A DNA stretch of 64,000 nt from Klebsiella huaxiensis (GTDB taxonomy: Bacteria > Pseudomonadota > Gammaproteobacteria > Enterobacterales > Enterobacteriaceae). This document shows, one piece after another, positions 36,629 through 46,176 of the stretch (position 1 is its first letter; every line of letters begins with the position of its first letter). The translations under genes were made by a program, and so were the position numbers. A model generated the notes under the pieces. It saw nothing but the letters and a program-made list of their open reading frames with translations. It ran no database searches and was not told the origin of the DNA. The stretch covers positions 5,580,001 to 5,644,000 of the forward strand of contig NZ_CP036175.1 of NCBI RefSeq assembly GCF_003261575.2, in the 5' to 3' direction.

Positions 36629-38767
36629 TCAGGCAATTTCTTCCAGCGCATCGTCATTTGCCGGTGGAGGAGGAAGTATAAGCGCGTCGCACTCCCTGAT
36701 GACATATTCAGGAATGAGATCAAACCGGGCAGGATCCAGCTGACAGATAAATTCATTTTCAATGTGGTAGGTCTCATTCATGAATTTACGTATTACTGCG
36801 TTCTCGAGTCCGGTCTGAAGCAACCTGAACACCTGCAGTTTCTCGTAGCCATTACGGCAGAGCAGATAAAGCGCACGTATACGATCCGGGTCGGTGAGCT
36901 GAACGAAAGTGGCCTGGTAGTCAAAGCCGGGAATGCGATCGGCGATTGCCTGGCAGCCGAAGGCAACTTTTTCTGCGGACATTTCAGGATGTCCCACTCC
37001 CTGCACAACGGGTTCACGGGTGTCGATGGGCGTTTCACGGTGATGAAAAAGGTTTGACAGCACCTGATAGGCATCACCGAGGTCGTCCATAATTTCATAA
37101 TGTCGGCGAAGATAGATCAACTTGATGATGTCTTCACTATCAGAGTCAGTGACAGACTGGCAGATCTGAGCAAAAGTGCGGATATCACTTTCACCGATGA
37201 GCTGCTCGGTGATGCAGCCTGCGCTGTAGTGCAAGTGTGAGGCCGTAACCAGATTACTGAACAGCTTCCTGACGGACTTCAGTGTATCAATAATAGGCTC
37301 AACATCGTGAGTCAGCATCAGTACCGTTTCATTTTTCAGGCACTCACCGGTATTGCGGCGAAACAGCATCTCCAGGATGGCAAATTTCTTGTTCTTATCA
37401 AACGATGAAATCGGGTCGTCAAGAATGATCAGGCCTGGCTTCTTGGCTAAGCATTCATACATAAACAGAACAATGGCAAAGGCGTTGCGTTCACCGTAGC
37501 TGAGATGCTGGCTGCCGCCGCTGACGTAGCCTTCAAAGTCTTCGTGGCGCAGTTTCAGCCGACATTTATCGCCTTCCCCAGTGATATCCACCTGATAACG
37601 ATAGCCTGCGTAAGCCAGAAAGGTATTGATATCGGTTTTATGCTTGAGGATCAGCTTCTGCATGCCCTGACGCTGCTTATTTATTTGACCCTGCAGGCGT
37701 CCGGCCTGCGTCGTCAGGTCGTCTAAAGAGGTATTGAGACTGGCTACGGTGCGGGCCGTTTTATCCGACTGCAGCTCCGGGAAAAACTTCACGTCTAGGC
37801 GACAGGCTTCCAGTGCAGCCTTGACGTTGGTTGAAGCGCTGAACGTAAAGCCGTTAAGAGTCTTAAGGGTATTCAGCATATTTATCAGGCTGTCTGTCTG
37901 CTTCTTCACTGTCACGAGATATTCTTCGTGCTGTTTTTCCAGCCCACTTTTTAGGGTTGTAATATCAGCGAGGCGGGCACGGGCAGGCTCTGAAAAATAT
38001 TCGCCGAGTTTATCTAGCACGCCGATCAGGCCGATCAGGTTTTTAATGACAGCCTTATCATACTCCGCGCTGACGCGGCTAATCTGCTCGGCCTTTTCAC
38101 GGGAGTCGCCAGTACAGAACGGACAGCAGCCGTCGGATAGCGCGGAGAATTTCTCATACCCCCGGGTCTGCCACTCGATCCACTCTACGCTGCTTTTACT
38201 TTGGATGTACGGCTTATAAGATTCCAAACCGTCGGGAATGTGCTGAAGCTTGTTGCCAGCGGATAAGCCTTTCATACCGGTAGACGTTTTTGCAATCCCG
38301 GTACTACTCAGCTTAAATGCGGCGCTGAGTTCCCCCAGGTGCGTGATGAATTCTTCAAGCCCGACGTTATCAGCAAACTGCTGCCGTATGGCCACGACCA
38401 TGGCTTCGATTTCGCGTTCTGTCTCGTGATACGCTTCACTTTTGATGAAGATGTCAAAACTATTACTTACTAACTCGTCTGGTTGAAAAGTGAATTGATC
38501 GACATATTTTTCATTAAAGCACATGACGTTTTGCAGGCCATCGACACCAGTTACCCTAGGCTGTACTGCATCGGGATTAGAACCACGGTATCTAAACGGA
38601 AGCAGGTCGCTGAGACCCTGTTCATCCCCGTTTACCGTACACTGAATCGCGCGGGAAATGGTGCTTTTTCCGGTGCCGTTAGGCGCAAATTTAATATTTA
38701 GTTTTTTTTCTGCCAGAGTTATATTTGCTTTATCGATGTTATTACAGCAATTAATTTCAATTTCCAT
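36629..38767 (-). CDS. AAA_13 ATPase, PrrC/RloC-like, probable defence protein
   Basis: A 712-residue lone ATPase. Walker A is APNGTGKST (~residues 28-36). A coiled-coil-rich middle contains CPFC, a half zinc-hook as in Rad50/RloC. The signature LSYGERNAFA, Walker B GLIILDDPISSFD and a switch His in MLTHDVEP follow. The last ~160 residues are separate. They include RRHYE (R-x3-E) and, ~17 residues later, NLFHH, which loosely resembles the Arg-Glu-His triad of PrrC/RloC anticodon nucleases; this is tentative. RloC cleaves tRNA upon DNA damage or phage attack. It is a single-gene unit next to a CBASS. Confidence 0.7.
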   Translation of the reverse strand: MEIEINCCNNIDKANITLAEKKLNIKFAPNGTGKSTISRAIQCTVNGDEQGLSDLLPFRYRGSNPDAVQPRVTGVDGLQNVMCFNEKYVDQFTFQPDELVSNSFDIFIKSEAYHETEREIEAMVVAIRQQFADNVGLEEFITHLGELSAAFKLSSTGIAKTSTGMKGLSAGNKLQHIPDGLESYKPYIQSKSSVEWIEWQTRGYEKFSALSDGCCPFCTGDSREKAEQISRVSAEYDKAVIKNLIGLIGVLDKLGEYFSEPARARLADITTLKSGLEKQHEEYLVTVKKQTDSLINMLNTLKTLNGFTFSASTNVKAALEACRLDVKFFPELQSDKTARTVASLNTSLDDLTTQAGRLQGQINKQRQGMQKLILKHKTDINTFLAYAGYRYQVDITGEGDKCRLKLRHEDFEGYVSGGSQHLSYGERNAFAIVLFMYECLAKKPGLIILDDPISSFDKNKKFAILEMLFRRNTGECLKNETVLMLTHDVEPIIDTLKSVRKLFSNLVTASHLHYSAGCITEQLIGESDIRTFAQICQSVTDSDSEDIIKLIYLRRHYEIMDDLGDAYQVLSNLFHHRETPIDTREPVVQGVGHPEMSAEKVAFGCQAIADRIPGFDYQATFVQLTDPDRIRALYLLCRNGYEKLQVFRLLQTGLENAVIRKFMNETYHIENEFICQLDPARFDLIPEYVIRECDALILPPPPANDDALEEIA

Positions 38768-39050
38768 ACCTAATCCTTTACGGCAAAGACACTGAGCAGG
38801 CCCCGTATATTGCAGGCCCGATTAATTATTTAAGCTGAAGCCAGAACATATAAGCACCGTTTCATTTTTGAGTAAAGCACTCCGGGATTCGCCCTTGGTA
38901 CCGCAGCGCCGGAGCAGTTGTTTTATAGAGCGTATGTACGGCGCTTGTGATGTATGTCCGCTTCGTGCCAAGAGCGGACATTTGCACCCTCAGTACCCGC
39001 ACCAGACTAAGCCGGCTCAGCAATGTCGGCGTTGCTGATACTGACAGACG
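38768..39050. other. Intergenic, no gene seen
   Basis: Contains the second palindromic repeat (38955-38983) and the likely upstream region of the AAA ATPase gene. No RNA gene recognised. Confidence 0.5.
38955..38983 (+). repeat. Palindromic repeat, copy 2
   Basis: Perfect 8-bp arms TGTCCGCT and AGCGGACA around TCGTGCCAAG. Confidence 0.65.
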
Positions 39051-39920
39051 TTATGCCGTTTTAAAGCGACGTTTCCGGTGTATCACCATGAGAGCGACAA
39101 TTACCGCCACCGCAATTGTCGCGGTCCCCCGGAAGACGACTGATGAATCTCCTAGGATGATTTCCATGAATGATGATAAAAACTGGCCGGAGAATATAGC
39201 CATAGAAAGCCAGGCAAGGTTACGTCCCCGGACGCGAGCGTGACTCTGCTCGACTGTCATATGATTCACAAGCGGCACCGACAGACCAAACCCACAACTC
39301 ATTAAAACCCCGCCAGCGATGTAGAACACTACATTATCAGCGAATGAAAATATGAAATGTCCGGCAGCGTAGCAGCTAAACGCCGTGTACAGATTTCCGT
39401 ACTCACGTAAACGCGCTATGAGGCGCGGCATCATCGCAGCAGCCCCGACGGCGACCAGTGAGATAAACGACAGAAAGTATCCGGTTTCTGCTGCCCCAAT
39501 AGCCATGCAGCTAAACACCTGCGGAATGATGATAATGCTGGTGAAGAAGCAAATCATGGACAGCAGGGCTGCAAAAAGCACAGGCGCTAATCGAGTCGCA
39601 CTCACCGATTCGCTTTCTCCGGCGTTTTCATTCATGTTTTCTGTCCCAGAGGACAATTGTTACGGCACAAACGCCAGCTGCATAACCAGAAGAACCTAGG
39701 CAAAAAGATGAAGCAAAAACGGCCACTGCCAGCCAAGGGTTGCAAGTAATCCGCCTATAAACAGAAAAATGACACCGCCCAGCTCAATCAACATTCCCTG
39801 CGAAGGTATCATTTTCAGGCAAGCCTGACCGCTATGAAACGAGGAAATCAATCCGGTTCCTGCTGACATGACGATGGCGGTATCTGACTGAAATCTGGAT
39901 GTATCTTCTTCCAGATCTAC
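39051..39920 (-). pseudogene. Decayed MFS transporter
   Basis: The second half (39656 downward, 201 codons) encodes about six membrane helices of a major facilitator (NVVFYIAGGVLMSCGFGLSV). The same frame upstream reads SDTAIVMSAGTGLISSF, IPSQGMLIELGGVIFLF and GWQWPFLLHLFA, which is clearly MFS, but is interrupted by TAG and TAA. The N-terminal ~100 codons are absent. It is a pseudogene. Confidence 0.8.
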
Positions 39921-39980
39921 TTAAAACTCGTTCTGATAACCATACCGAGAAATAACTGTCAATCCATCCATATCTAGGGT

Positions 39981-40009
39981 TTGATATAGTAAAATTACCT
40001 ATATATAGT
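39981..40009 (+). promoter_or_regulatory. Sigma-70-type promoter of the CBASS operon
   Basis: TTGATA, 17-bp spacer, TATAGT, ending 34 bases before the first start codon. Close to consensus, suggesting steady expression, as expected of a sensor system. Confidence 0.65.
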
Positions 40010-40043
40010 TTTTTTAGTTTTCATCTCACTTGGACGCCATTTC

Positions 40044-40670
40044 ATGAAAAGTCACGAGTACATTGTGATTTGCGGTTTTAACCGCAGTAAAGTCGGCCGA
40101 TATATTGCCATTGTTGCCTCAGTTATATCGTTCGTTCTGATTTTACTAGCACTCACACTAATCGAATGGCTGAAAAACTTTCACATTAACAGCCACATAC
40201 CTGCCTCAGTTTTTTCACTTATTAGCGCCGGTGGGATCTACATGGGGTTGTATACATGGTTTGATAAAAATCTCTGGCATAACACCTACCTCGGGAAATT
40301 TTTATGTGTGCCAAATCTTGCAGGCCGCTGGAATGTTGAAGGCCATACCCGATCTGAAGGTGGTAAACCCTGGGAAGGTGAGCTGAGAATTGTCCAGTCA
40401 TGGGACAAAGTCAGAATTCATCTGAAAACTCAATCATCGCATTCGGATAGTGTGACAGCCTCCATCATTCATGACGAGGGAATTGGTTACCAGCTGCTTT
40501 ATAACTACCGCAACCAACCCAAGACAGGTGAAGAACACCTGACTTCACATGTTGGATTCGCAGAGTTCAGGTTCGACGACGGACTCAAATCTGCTGAAGG
40601 CCATTATTTTAACGGTCAAGGCCGGGCTACTTACGGAACAATGACAATCACTAGGATCGACAATGTCTAA
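40044..40670 (+). CDS. cap15: CBASS effector Cap15 (two-helix membrane protein with beta-barrel sensor)
   Basis: A 208-residue protein. Two hydrophobic helices (~20-42 and ~53-71) precede a ~120-residue beta-rich domain starting CVPNLAGRWNVEG, the Cap15 (SMODS-associated 2TM beta-barrel) arrangement. In studied systems the barrel binds a cyclic dinucleotide, Cap15 oligomerises in the inner membrane, and the membrane is disrupted, killing the infected cell. The stop overlaps the next start by eight bases. Confidence 0.88.
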   Translation: MKSHEYIVICGFNRSKVGRYIAIVASVISFVLILLALTLIEWLKNFHINSHIPASVFSLISAGGIYMGLYTWFDKNLWHNTYLGKFLCVPNLAGRWNVEGHTRSEGGKPWEGELRIVQSWDKVRIHLKTQSSHSDSVTASIIHDEGIGYQLLYNYRNQPKTGEEHLTSHVGFAEFRFDDGLKSAEGHYFNGQGRATYGTMTITRIDNV

Positions 40671-41799
40671 TTCATTTAGTGCGCGAATTGAACGCATGAA
40701 GTCTCGTCGTAAAGGGACATTCGATCAATTAAACGTAGCCAGAGAGTCAATCAGTAACCAGAGGATTGATGGACTGGAAAACTATGCTTTGCTAGAAGGT
40801 TTCCTGGATTTAAATGAAAGTTGGGAAACCAGGGGAAAACAAGATTCTGCAACCCGCTATGTTATAGGTGCCATGCAACCGGTTGATAACCGCTATACCG
40901 AAATTTCTTTTGAAACTGCCAAGCGTATTGAGAACCAACTGGTAAAGAAATTAGATCTTAATCTGGAGTTTCGTGTCCAAGGCTCTGTACCACTGGATAT
41001 TCATATTAAAAGTTTCAGTGATGTGGATCTGCTGATTATAGACACTCAGATGCTTATTTATGATAGCGACGGTATTGGCCGCTACACCCCTACGAACAAA
41101 AATGATGGGGATGTCATCCTTGAACTCAGGGATGCCGCTAGGGATGCCCTGAAAGCAACTTTCCCTGCGGCAGATGTTGATGACAACAACGCCAAATCTT
41201 TGAGAATAACGGGAGGGTCTTTGCAGAGAGAAGTGGATGTGGTGCCAAGCATCTGGTGGGATACCAAAGAGTACCAACATACTAAAGATGTAGATCAACG
41301 TGGGGTCACTATTATAGATAAAAACACACGTCAACGTATCTACAACCTACCTTTCCTCCACATCAAACGAATTAAAGACAAATGCGATCAATGTAATGGA
41401 GGATTGCGTAAGTCTATTCGTTTTCTTAAGACACTAAAAGCGGATAGTGAAGCTGAGGGTACTAAAATTGAACTCAGTAGTTATGATATTGCCTCGCTGA
41501 TGTACCACGCAGATGGTAACAATCTCCGACATAGCCAATACTACGAGCTGGCTGTCCTTGTAGAGACTCACAGATGGCTAAATTATCTTGCACAGAACCC
41601 TAATGCTGCAATGCTGCTCTACGTTCCAAATGGCACCAGAAAGATAATTGACAAGAATGAAACTTTTGCCGAATTGCTTAAACTGACGGGAATGGTCAAT
41701 AGTATTGTCACTGAGGTGCTGCGTGAAATAACCGGCCAGCCTACTGAATATTACACACCCGCCAAAGGAATTTTACTTATAAAACAAGCGGTTTACTAA
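40663..41799 (+). CDS. CD-NTase cyclic nucleotide synthase of CBASS
   Basis: A 378-residue nucleotidyltransferase of the SMODS class. The active site is G107-S108 followed by D120-x-D122 (SFSDVDLL) and a third acidic residue, D192 (REVDVVP). A helical OAS-type C-terminal half follows. It is predicted to make a cyclic di- or trinucleotide on phage infection, which activates Cap15. With no Cap2/Cap3 or HORMA genes nearby, this is a minimal type I CBASS. I cannot assign the clade or the nucleotide product. Confidence 0.9.
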   Translation: MSNSFSARIERMKSRRKGTFDQLNVARESISNQRIDGLENYALLEGFLDLNESWETRGKQDSATRYVIGAMQPVDNRYTEISFETAKRIENQLVKKLDLNLEFRVQGSVPLDIHIKSFSDVDLLIIDTQMLIYDSDGIGRYTPTNKNDGDVILELRDAARDALKATFPAADVDDNNAKSLRITGGSLQREVDVVPSIWWDTKEYQHTKDVDQRGVTIIDKNTRQRIYNLPFLHIKRIKDKCDQCNGGLRKSIRFLKTLKADSEAEGTKIELSSYDIASLMYHADGNNLRHSQYYELAVLVETHRWLNYLAQNPNAAMLLYVPNGTRKIIDKNETFAELLKLTGMVNSIVTEVLREITGQPTEYYTPAKGILLIKQAVY

Positions 41800-41810
41800 C
41801 AGGATGCTAT

Positions 41811-41837
41811 CAAGATCCACTTAATAAGTGGATCTTG
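41811..41837 (+). terminator. Strong hairpin after the CBASS operon
   Basis: A 27-base near-perfect palindrome CAAGATCCACTTA..AAGTGGATCTTG starting 12 bases after the stop. Only a weak T-tract follows. Confidence 0.7.
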
Positions 41838-42238
41838 AATCATCCGCGACTATTTGCCGGACAGCGCTAGTCATTCCGGCTTAAGCGCTATTATGAGATT
41901 TATTTCCAGTTTAGTATGAGTCTCCGTACTAATCGTTGATTGAAGAGACATACATGCTGGATAACTCTTAATGGGGTCAGTTTGGATATCGAAAATTATT
42001 GTACGTTAAGGCTGATTTTTTGTAAGTACCCCACTTAAACGCCCCATTCTCTTTCAGAGACCCTCTGGCACATGGATTAGGTTTTCCGAAAGCGAACTTC
42101 CGCTCTTCGCTCATAGATGCCGGTCAAACATCCCGCATTCAGCATGTGAGGCGGTAGCCTCATCTCTGATGTACTGAATAACAGTAACGTCTTGCTGGTG
42201 TGTCTATCCCGGCTTTACCATGACGTATAGCGATAGGG
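41838..42238. other. ~400 bases without a gene
   Basis: No protein or RNA gene recognised. Short stretches (for example GGGGTCAGTTTGGAT near 41972) look like IS borders but cannot be assigned. Confidence 0.4.
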
Positions 42239-42568
42239 TCAGTGGGTTCGTAAATGCTCAACGGCACTCTCAGTGAGAGTCAGTACCGATTTAACGCTGA
42301 TGCTTATTCTATCGATAATGGCCTGCCGGGGACCATGACGCCATGCTTCGCTATCATAAAAGGTGTCCTGGGCAGTTTTCAGGTGAGAGAGGCTGTTATA
42401 AGCCCTGATCAGATAGTAAGCATCGTCGTCATGTGCTGATATACCATAAGAAATAACATCCATTCCCACTGAACGGTGAAGTGGAACACTCACTTCTTTC
42501 ATTATTCTATGAAAGTCTTTTCCAGTACCGGGTTTGAGGGTGTACAGCAAAAATTCGACAGTTTTCAT
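42239..42568 (-). CDS. NIPSNAP/dimeric-barrel small protein
   Basis: A 109-residue protein beginning MKTVEFLLYTLKPGTGKDF, with SVPLHRSVGMDVISYG and DAYYLIRAYNSL, the pattern of the NIPSNAP ferredoxin-like dimeric barrel. An AGGATAT-type ribosome site precedes the ATG. Such proteins are often small-molecule monooxygenase-like or of unknown role; none is implied by the surroundings. Confidence 0.7.
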   Translation of the reverse strand: MKTVEFLLYTLKPGTGKDFHRIMKEVSVPLHRSVGMDVISYGISAHDDDAYYLIRAYNSLSHLKTAQDTFYDSEAWRHGPRQAIIDRISISVKSVLTLTESAVEHLRTH

Positions 42569-42994
42569 CTTCGATATCCTATTCTGTTTTTCTCATCATA
42601 GCGAATTATGGCGACGTGTAGTCGTGAAACCGAACAGAAGAACTGGACTGCCAGGCTGTCCCCAGCAGTTATGGCTCTGAATGTCTCATGCGTGCCAGGA
42701 GCGGACGTTGCTAACATAGAGATGCTCTAATCTGCAAGGAGCAGCTCCCCCTTTATCAGACAATCTTGTCTGACGCTCCGGACAGAAATATGCTGGTTTT
42801 ATCTGTTCAGAACACTGAACTATGTTCGGGAAATCACAGAGTCAGGCTAACGGAATAGAATAGTGAGCGGTGTCTTAACCCCTTAAATCGTAAAAGCACC
42901 GGTTGATAGCTGATGATGAACGCTTCTCTGATTTAACCAAGCATCGGCATTGAGAATGAATCAAAAAAGTGAAAATATCAAAGGGTAATAGCCT
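42569..42994. other. ~425 bases without a gene
   Basis: Holds the third palindromic repeat (42682-42710) and the hairpin TCAGACAATCTTGTCTGA (~42758). No coding frame is supported. Confidence 0.4.
42682..42710 (+). repeat. Palindromic repeat, copy 3 (diverged)
   Basis: TGTCTCATGCGTGCCAGG-AGCGGAC, sharing GCGTGCCA-GGAGCGGAC with the other two copies. Confidence 0.45.
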
Positions 42995-43039
42995 CCGTTT
43001 GAACCGGACACCTCACCAGTAAGACATAGTCATAGAGCT

Positions 43040-43381
43040 ATGTTTAAGGAGTGTCCTGTGCAAAGAATCGAAGTGATCACTGGCGAGCAAAAACGCCGTC
43101 GTTATACTCCTGAAGAGAAAGCCCGTTTTGTTGCGCTCGCCATGCAGCCCGGCTACACCGTCTCACTCGTTGCCCGGCAATATGACATCACACCCAGTCT
43201 TCTTTTTAAGTGGAAACGGCTCATGAACGAGGGTGGAAAGTCTGCGATCGTCGCTGGCGACGAGGTCGTCAGTGTCTCCGAGGTCCAAGCGCTGGAGAAA
43301 AAAGTCAAACAGCTTGAACAAATGCTGGGCCGCAAGACGATGGAAGCCGAAATCCATAGGAACGCGCTTGAGATAGCCTAG
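43040..43381 (+). CDS. IS3-family OrfA (IS2-like)
   Basis: A 113-residue HTH protein: RRRYTPEEKARFVALAMQPG, TVSLVARQYDITPSLLFKWK, and a final leucine-zipper helix with LEQMLGRKTMEAEI. It matches IS2-group OrfA proteins. The frame is intact, but its partner OrfB is not, so the element should be immobile. Confidence 0.8.
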   Translation: MFKECPVQRIEVITGEQKRRRYTPEEKARFVALAMQPGYTVSLVARQYDITPSLLFKWKRLMNEGGKSAIVAGDEVVSVSEVQALEKKVKQLEQMLGRKTMEAEIHRNALEIA

Positions 43382-43383
43382 GC

Positions 43384-44254
43384 AAAAAAGTTGATATCGC
43401 GCATGCCATTGCTGCCACCGGACGATACCTCCTCATCCGAATAGCAGAAGTGCTCTGCGTATCGCGTTCGAATCTTTATGAACGGCTGCTAAAGAAGCGC
43501 CAGCAGCGGCCAGCCCGCTATAGCAAAGATGATGACGCCCGACTGTTACCGCTTATCCGCCAGATATGCAGCGAGCGGGCGACAAACGGCTACCGTCGCG
43601 TGACGGCACACCTCAATCGTGCGCTGAAGGAACAAAACTGGCGGGTTAACCACAAACGCATTTACCGGATCATGCAGGCGAATAACCTGTTGCTGGCAAA
43701 ATCTGGCCATAGAAAGCCAGAGCACAGTCATACCGGCAACGTCGTGACACTCAAGCCGGATACGCACTGGTGTTGAAATCCGCTGCTTGAATCGGGAAGT
43801 CGTGCGGGTAGTGTTCAGCCTTGACTGCTGTGATCGCGAAGCCATCTGCTGGTCGGCGACAACAGGTGGAATAAACAGCGTTATGGTGCAGGATCTGCTG
43901 ACAGAGAGTGTGGAAAAGCGCTTTGGCAATACGCTTTACCTGCCACATGCCGTTGAGTGGCTGACCGATAATGGCTGTTGCTACATAGCGGACTCAATAA
44001 GAACGTTCGCCACCTCACTCAGGTTCATCGTGTGTACGACGCCAGTGCGCAGTCCGGAGAGCAATGGGATGGCTGAATCGTTCGTTAAAACGTTCAAGCG
44101 TGACTACGTGTATGTTAATGACCTGCCGGATGCCATGACAGTGATGTGAAAACTGACGGAATGGATGGAAGACTATAATAACTGGCATCCCCATAAAGGG
44201 CTGAAAATGCAGTCACCAAGGGAATACAGAAGTTCGCTGCTAGCTATAAATTAA
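43384..44254 (+). pseudogene. IS3-family OrfB (IS2-like), broken
   Basis: Pieces of one transposase lie in at least two frames: 43450-43776 (RQICSERATNGYRRVTAHL, NHKRIYRIMQANNL) and 43787-44149 (LTDNGCCYIADSIR, SPESNGMAESFVKTFKRDY, with second Asp and Glu). An in-frame TGA at 44147 precedes the family C-terminus (EDYNNWHPHKGLKM). Frameshift plus stop make it non-functional. Confidence 0.8.
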
Positions 44255-44494
44255 CCGTGTCCGTTTTAGCGGGGGCAACTCCACAAAGAGGACGTGGAGC
44301 TAAAATATTTGCACGGATAAAAAACCATACTTAACTATTAGTATTACATTAAAAAAATACGGACTCTTTATCAGCAGTCCGCTAAAGTCTATTCAAGGAA
44401 AAAACATGTGGCATATCAAGCATTAAAAATTAGTATATAGTGGCAGATTTTATCAAGGTATATATTCCTATAGATACCCTAAAATGATTATCTA

Positions 44495-44704
44495 TTAATC
44501 CCCTAATTTAGCGGTCATATGCACTCGATTACCAGTATACGCAGAGAGAATTTTGTATGACGTTTGTGCTTCTTTTGCTTTAGCAGCAATTTTTGCTTCT
44601 GCACTGTCAAGAGTGGAAGCAGTTACGCTGACCGTCTGCGCCATACCAGAGAATGAGACAACAGAGAGAAAACCAGCTGCTGCGAGAAGTTTGATATTTT
44701 TCAT
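44495..44704 (-). CDS. DUF1471 small periplasmic protein, diverged copy
   Basis: A 69-residue protein with signal peptide MKNIKLLAAAGFLSVVSF and the DUF1471 core QTVSVTASTLDSAEAKIAAKA. It is clearly related to the copies at 15906 and 48095 but has a different C-terminal half. It has a CadR-like promoter and is transcribed on the minus strand. Confidence 0.85.
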   Translation of the reverse strand: MKNIKLLAAAGFLSVVSFSGMAQTVSVTASTLDSAEAKIAAKAKEAQTSYKILSAYTGNRVHMTAKLGD

Positions 44705-44769
44705 AGTGATAACCCTAGTAAAGTTAATGTTCATCATAAGAGCATACTGCTCGTTTCCTGTTGATGAGC

Positions 44770-44800
44770 ATTAAAAACCCTGCAACTACTATAGGGTCAA
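44770..44800 (-). promoter_or_regulatory. CadR/PbrR-type promoter of the diverged DUF1471 gene
   Basis: Minus strand TTGACC (44800-44795), dyad ACCCTATA-GTAGT-TGCAGGGT, -10 TTTAAT (44775-44770), 19-bp spacer. Confidence 0.8.
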
Positions 44801-45141
44801 TACTTTTTATTGTATTTTTTATATAGCGCTGACTGTCTTGAACATCCACTTATCGAGAAATTTTTCTTAAACAATAAAATTCACTCATAATCAATAAGAT
44901 ATGGCAATTTTTATATCGTTTTACACTGAAGATATTTTTTCTTACCCCATTTATATAGGTTTCAAAATATGTCTTTGCAGGTAATTGGAGGCTGGAACTC
45001 ACGCATTCCTATCCCCTTCCCTTCAAACAACTCTAGCTTTACTCTGATCAAAAGAATAAATACCCAGACATTAAATCACGTGACATGAAATGCCAAAACT
45101 GTCTAAATAAACTGGACTGACCCCAGGATTAGATATAACCT
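44801..45141. other. ~340 bases without a gene
   Basis: AT-rich DNA with no supported coding frame or RNA. Confidence 0.4.
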
Positions 45142-45284
45142 TCAATTAGTAATGTCGGTTGGTTTTTCTTCATATTTCCCGTTTCGCCAGCCTGCTGGAA
45201 ATTCAGCTGGAGTCTGGTAATCCAGCGATGAATGTGGACGGCACTCGTTATAATCCTGCCGCCAGTCATTAATCGTTTTCCTGG
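45142..45284 (-). pseudogene. IS3-family transposase C-terminal remnant
   Basis: The minus strand reads INDWRQDYNECRPHSSLDY then QTPAEFPAGW and a stop at 45142, the typical C-terminus of an IS3-family OrfB. The rest is missing; it abuts another IS3 element at 45311. Confidence 0.65.
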
Positions 45285-45321
45285 TGTGAACTGATCCTAC
45301 CCACGTAATGTGGACACGGCC

Positions 45322-46176
45322 CTAAGCAAGGTTCTGGTTTTCAAATTGTTCAGGACTGAGCCCACCACAGGCACTGTGGCGACGCCAGCGATTGTAATCG
45401 CACTCAATATAATTAAATACAGTTGTTCTCATCATTTCCCGGCTGATAAAGCGTTCACCGTGGATGCATTCCACTTTCAGCGAGTGGAAGAAGCTTTCCA
45501 CACACGCATTGTCGTAACAGCAGCCTTTCGCGCTCATGCTCCCGCGCAGATTATGCCGCTTCAGCAACGCCTGATAGTCCGCTGAACAGTACTGGCTGCC
45601 ACGGTCAGTATGAACAATGACATTTTTCGGGCGTTTACGCCGCCACAGCGCCATCTGCAACGCATCGCAGGTCAGTTGTGCCGTCATTCGCGGTGCCATT
45701 GACCAGCCGATGACAGCTCGCGACCACAGGTCAATCACCACTGCCAGATACAGCCAGCCTTCATCGGTGCGTAAGTAGGTGATGTCTCCCGACCACTTCT
45801 GATTCGGGCCGCTGGCGTAAAAGTCCTGCTTCAGCAGGTTCTCAGACACAGGCAAGCCATGCTCACGATAACTGACCGGGCTGAACTTGCGGGCTGCCTT
45901 TGCCCGAAGCCCCTGGCGACGCAGGCTGCCAGCTATCGTTTTGATGTTGTAGGCCGGGAGCTCATCCGCAAGCCGTGGCGCACCATACCGTTGTTTTGCA
46001 TCAGTGAATGCTCTGAGAACCGCGGCATCACAGGCCAGACGGAACTGCTGTCGCGTGTTTATCTGATGACGCCGGGAGCACCAGGCATACCAGCCGCTAC
46101 GGGCCACGCGCAGCACCCGGCACATGGCTTTGATGGTGAACTCAGCCTGATATTTTTCGATAAAAACATACTTCAT
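45322..46176 (-). CDS. IS3-family transposase OrfB
   Basis: A 284-residue protein with HTH_21 and rve integrase core: WSGDITYLRT (Asp), IVHTDRGSQYCS (Asp) and NACVESFFHSLKVE (Glu). It overlaps OrfA by four bases, compatible with frameshift fusion. Intact. Confidence 0.92.
   Translation of the reverse strand: MKYVFIEKYQAEFTIKAMCRVLRVARSGWYAWCSRRHQINTRQQFRLACDAAVLRAFTDAKQRYGAPRLADELPAYNIKTIAGSLRRQGLRAKAARKFSPVSYREHGLPVSENLLKQDFYASGPNQKWSGDITYLRTDEGWLYLAVVIDLWSRAVIGWSMAPRMTAQLTCDALQMALWRRKRPKNVIVHTDRGSQYCSADYQALLKRHNLRGSMSAKGCCYDNACVESFFHSLKVECIHGERFISREMMRTTVFNYIECDYNRWRRHSACGGLSPEQFENQNLA

Larger units (their letters stand above)
42995..44275 (+). mobile_element. Decayed IS3-family element (IS2-like)
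   Basis: ACCGGACAC near 43002 and GTGTCCGTTTT near 44257 form the inner parts of the inverted repeats; exact ends are uncertain by a few bases. It contains OrfA and a broken OrfB. Confidence 0.65.
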
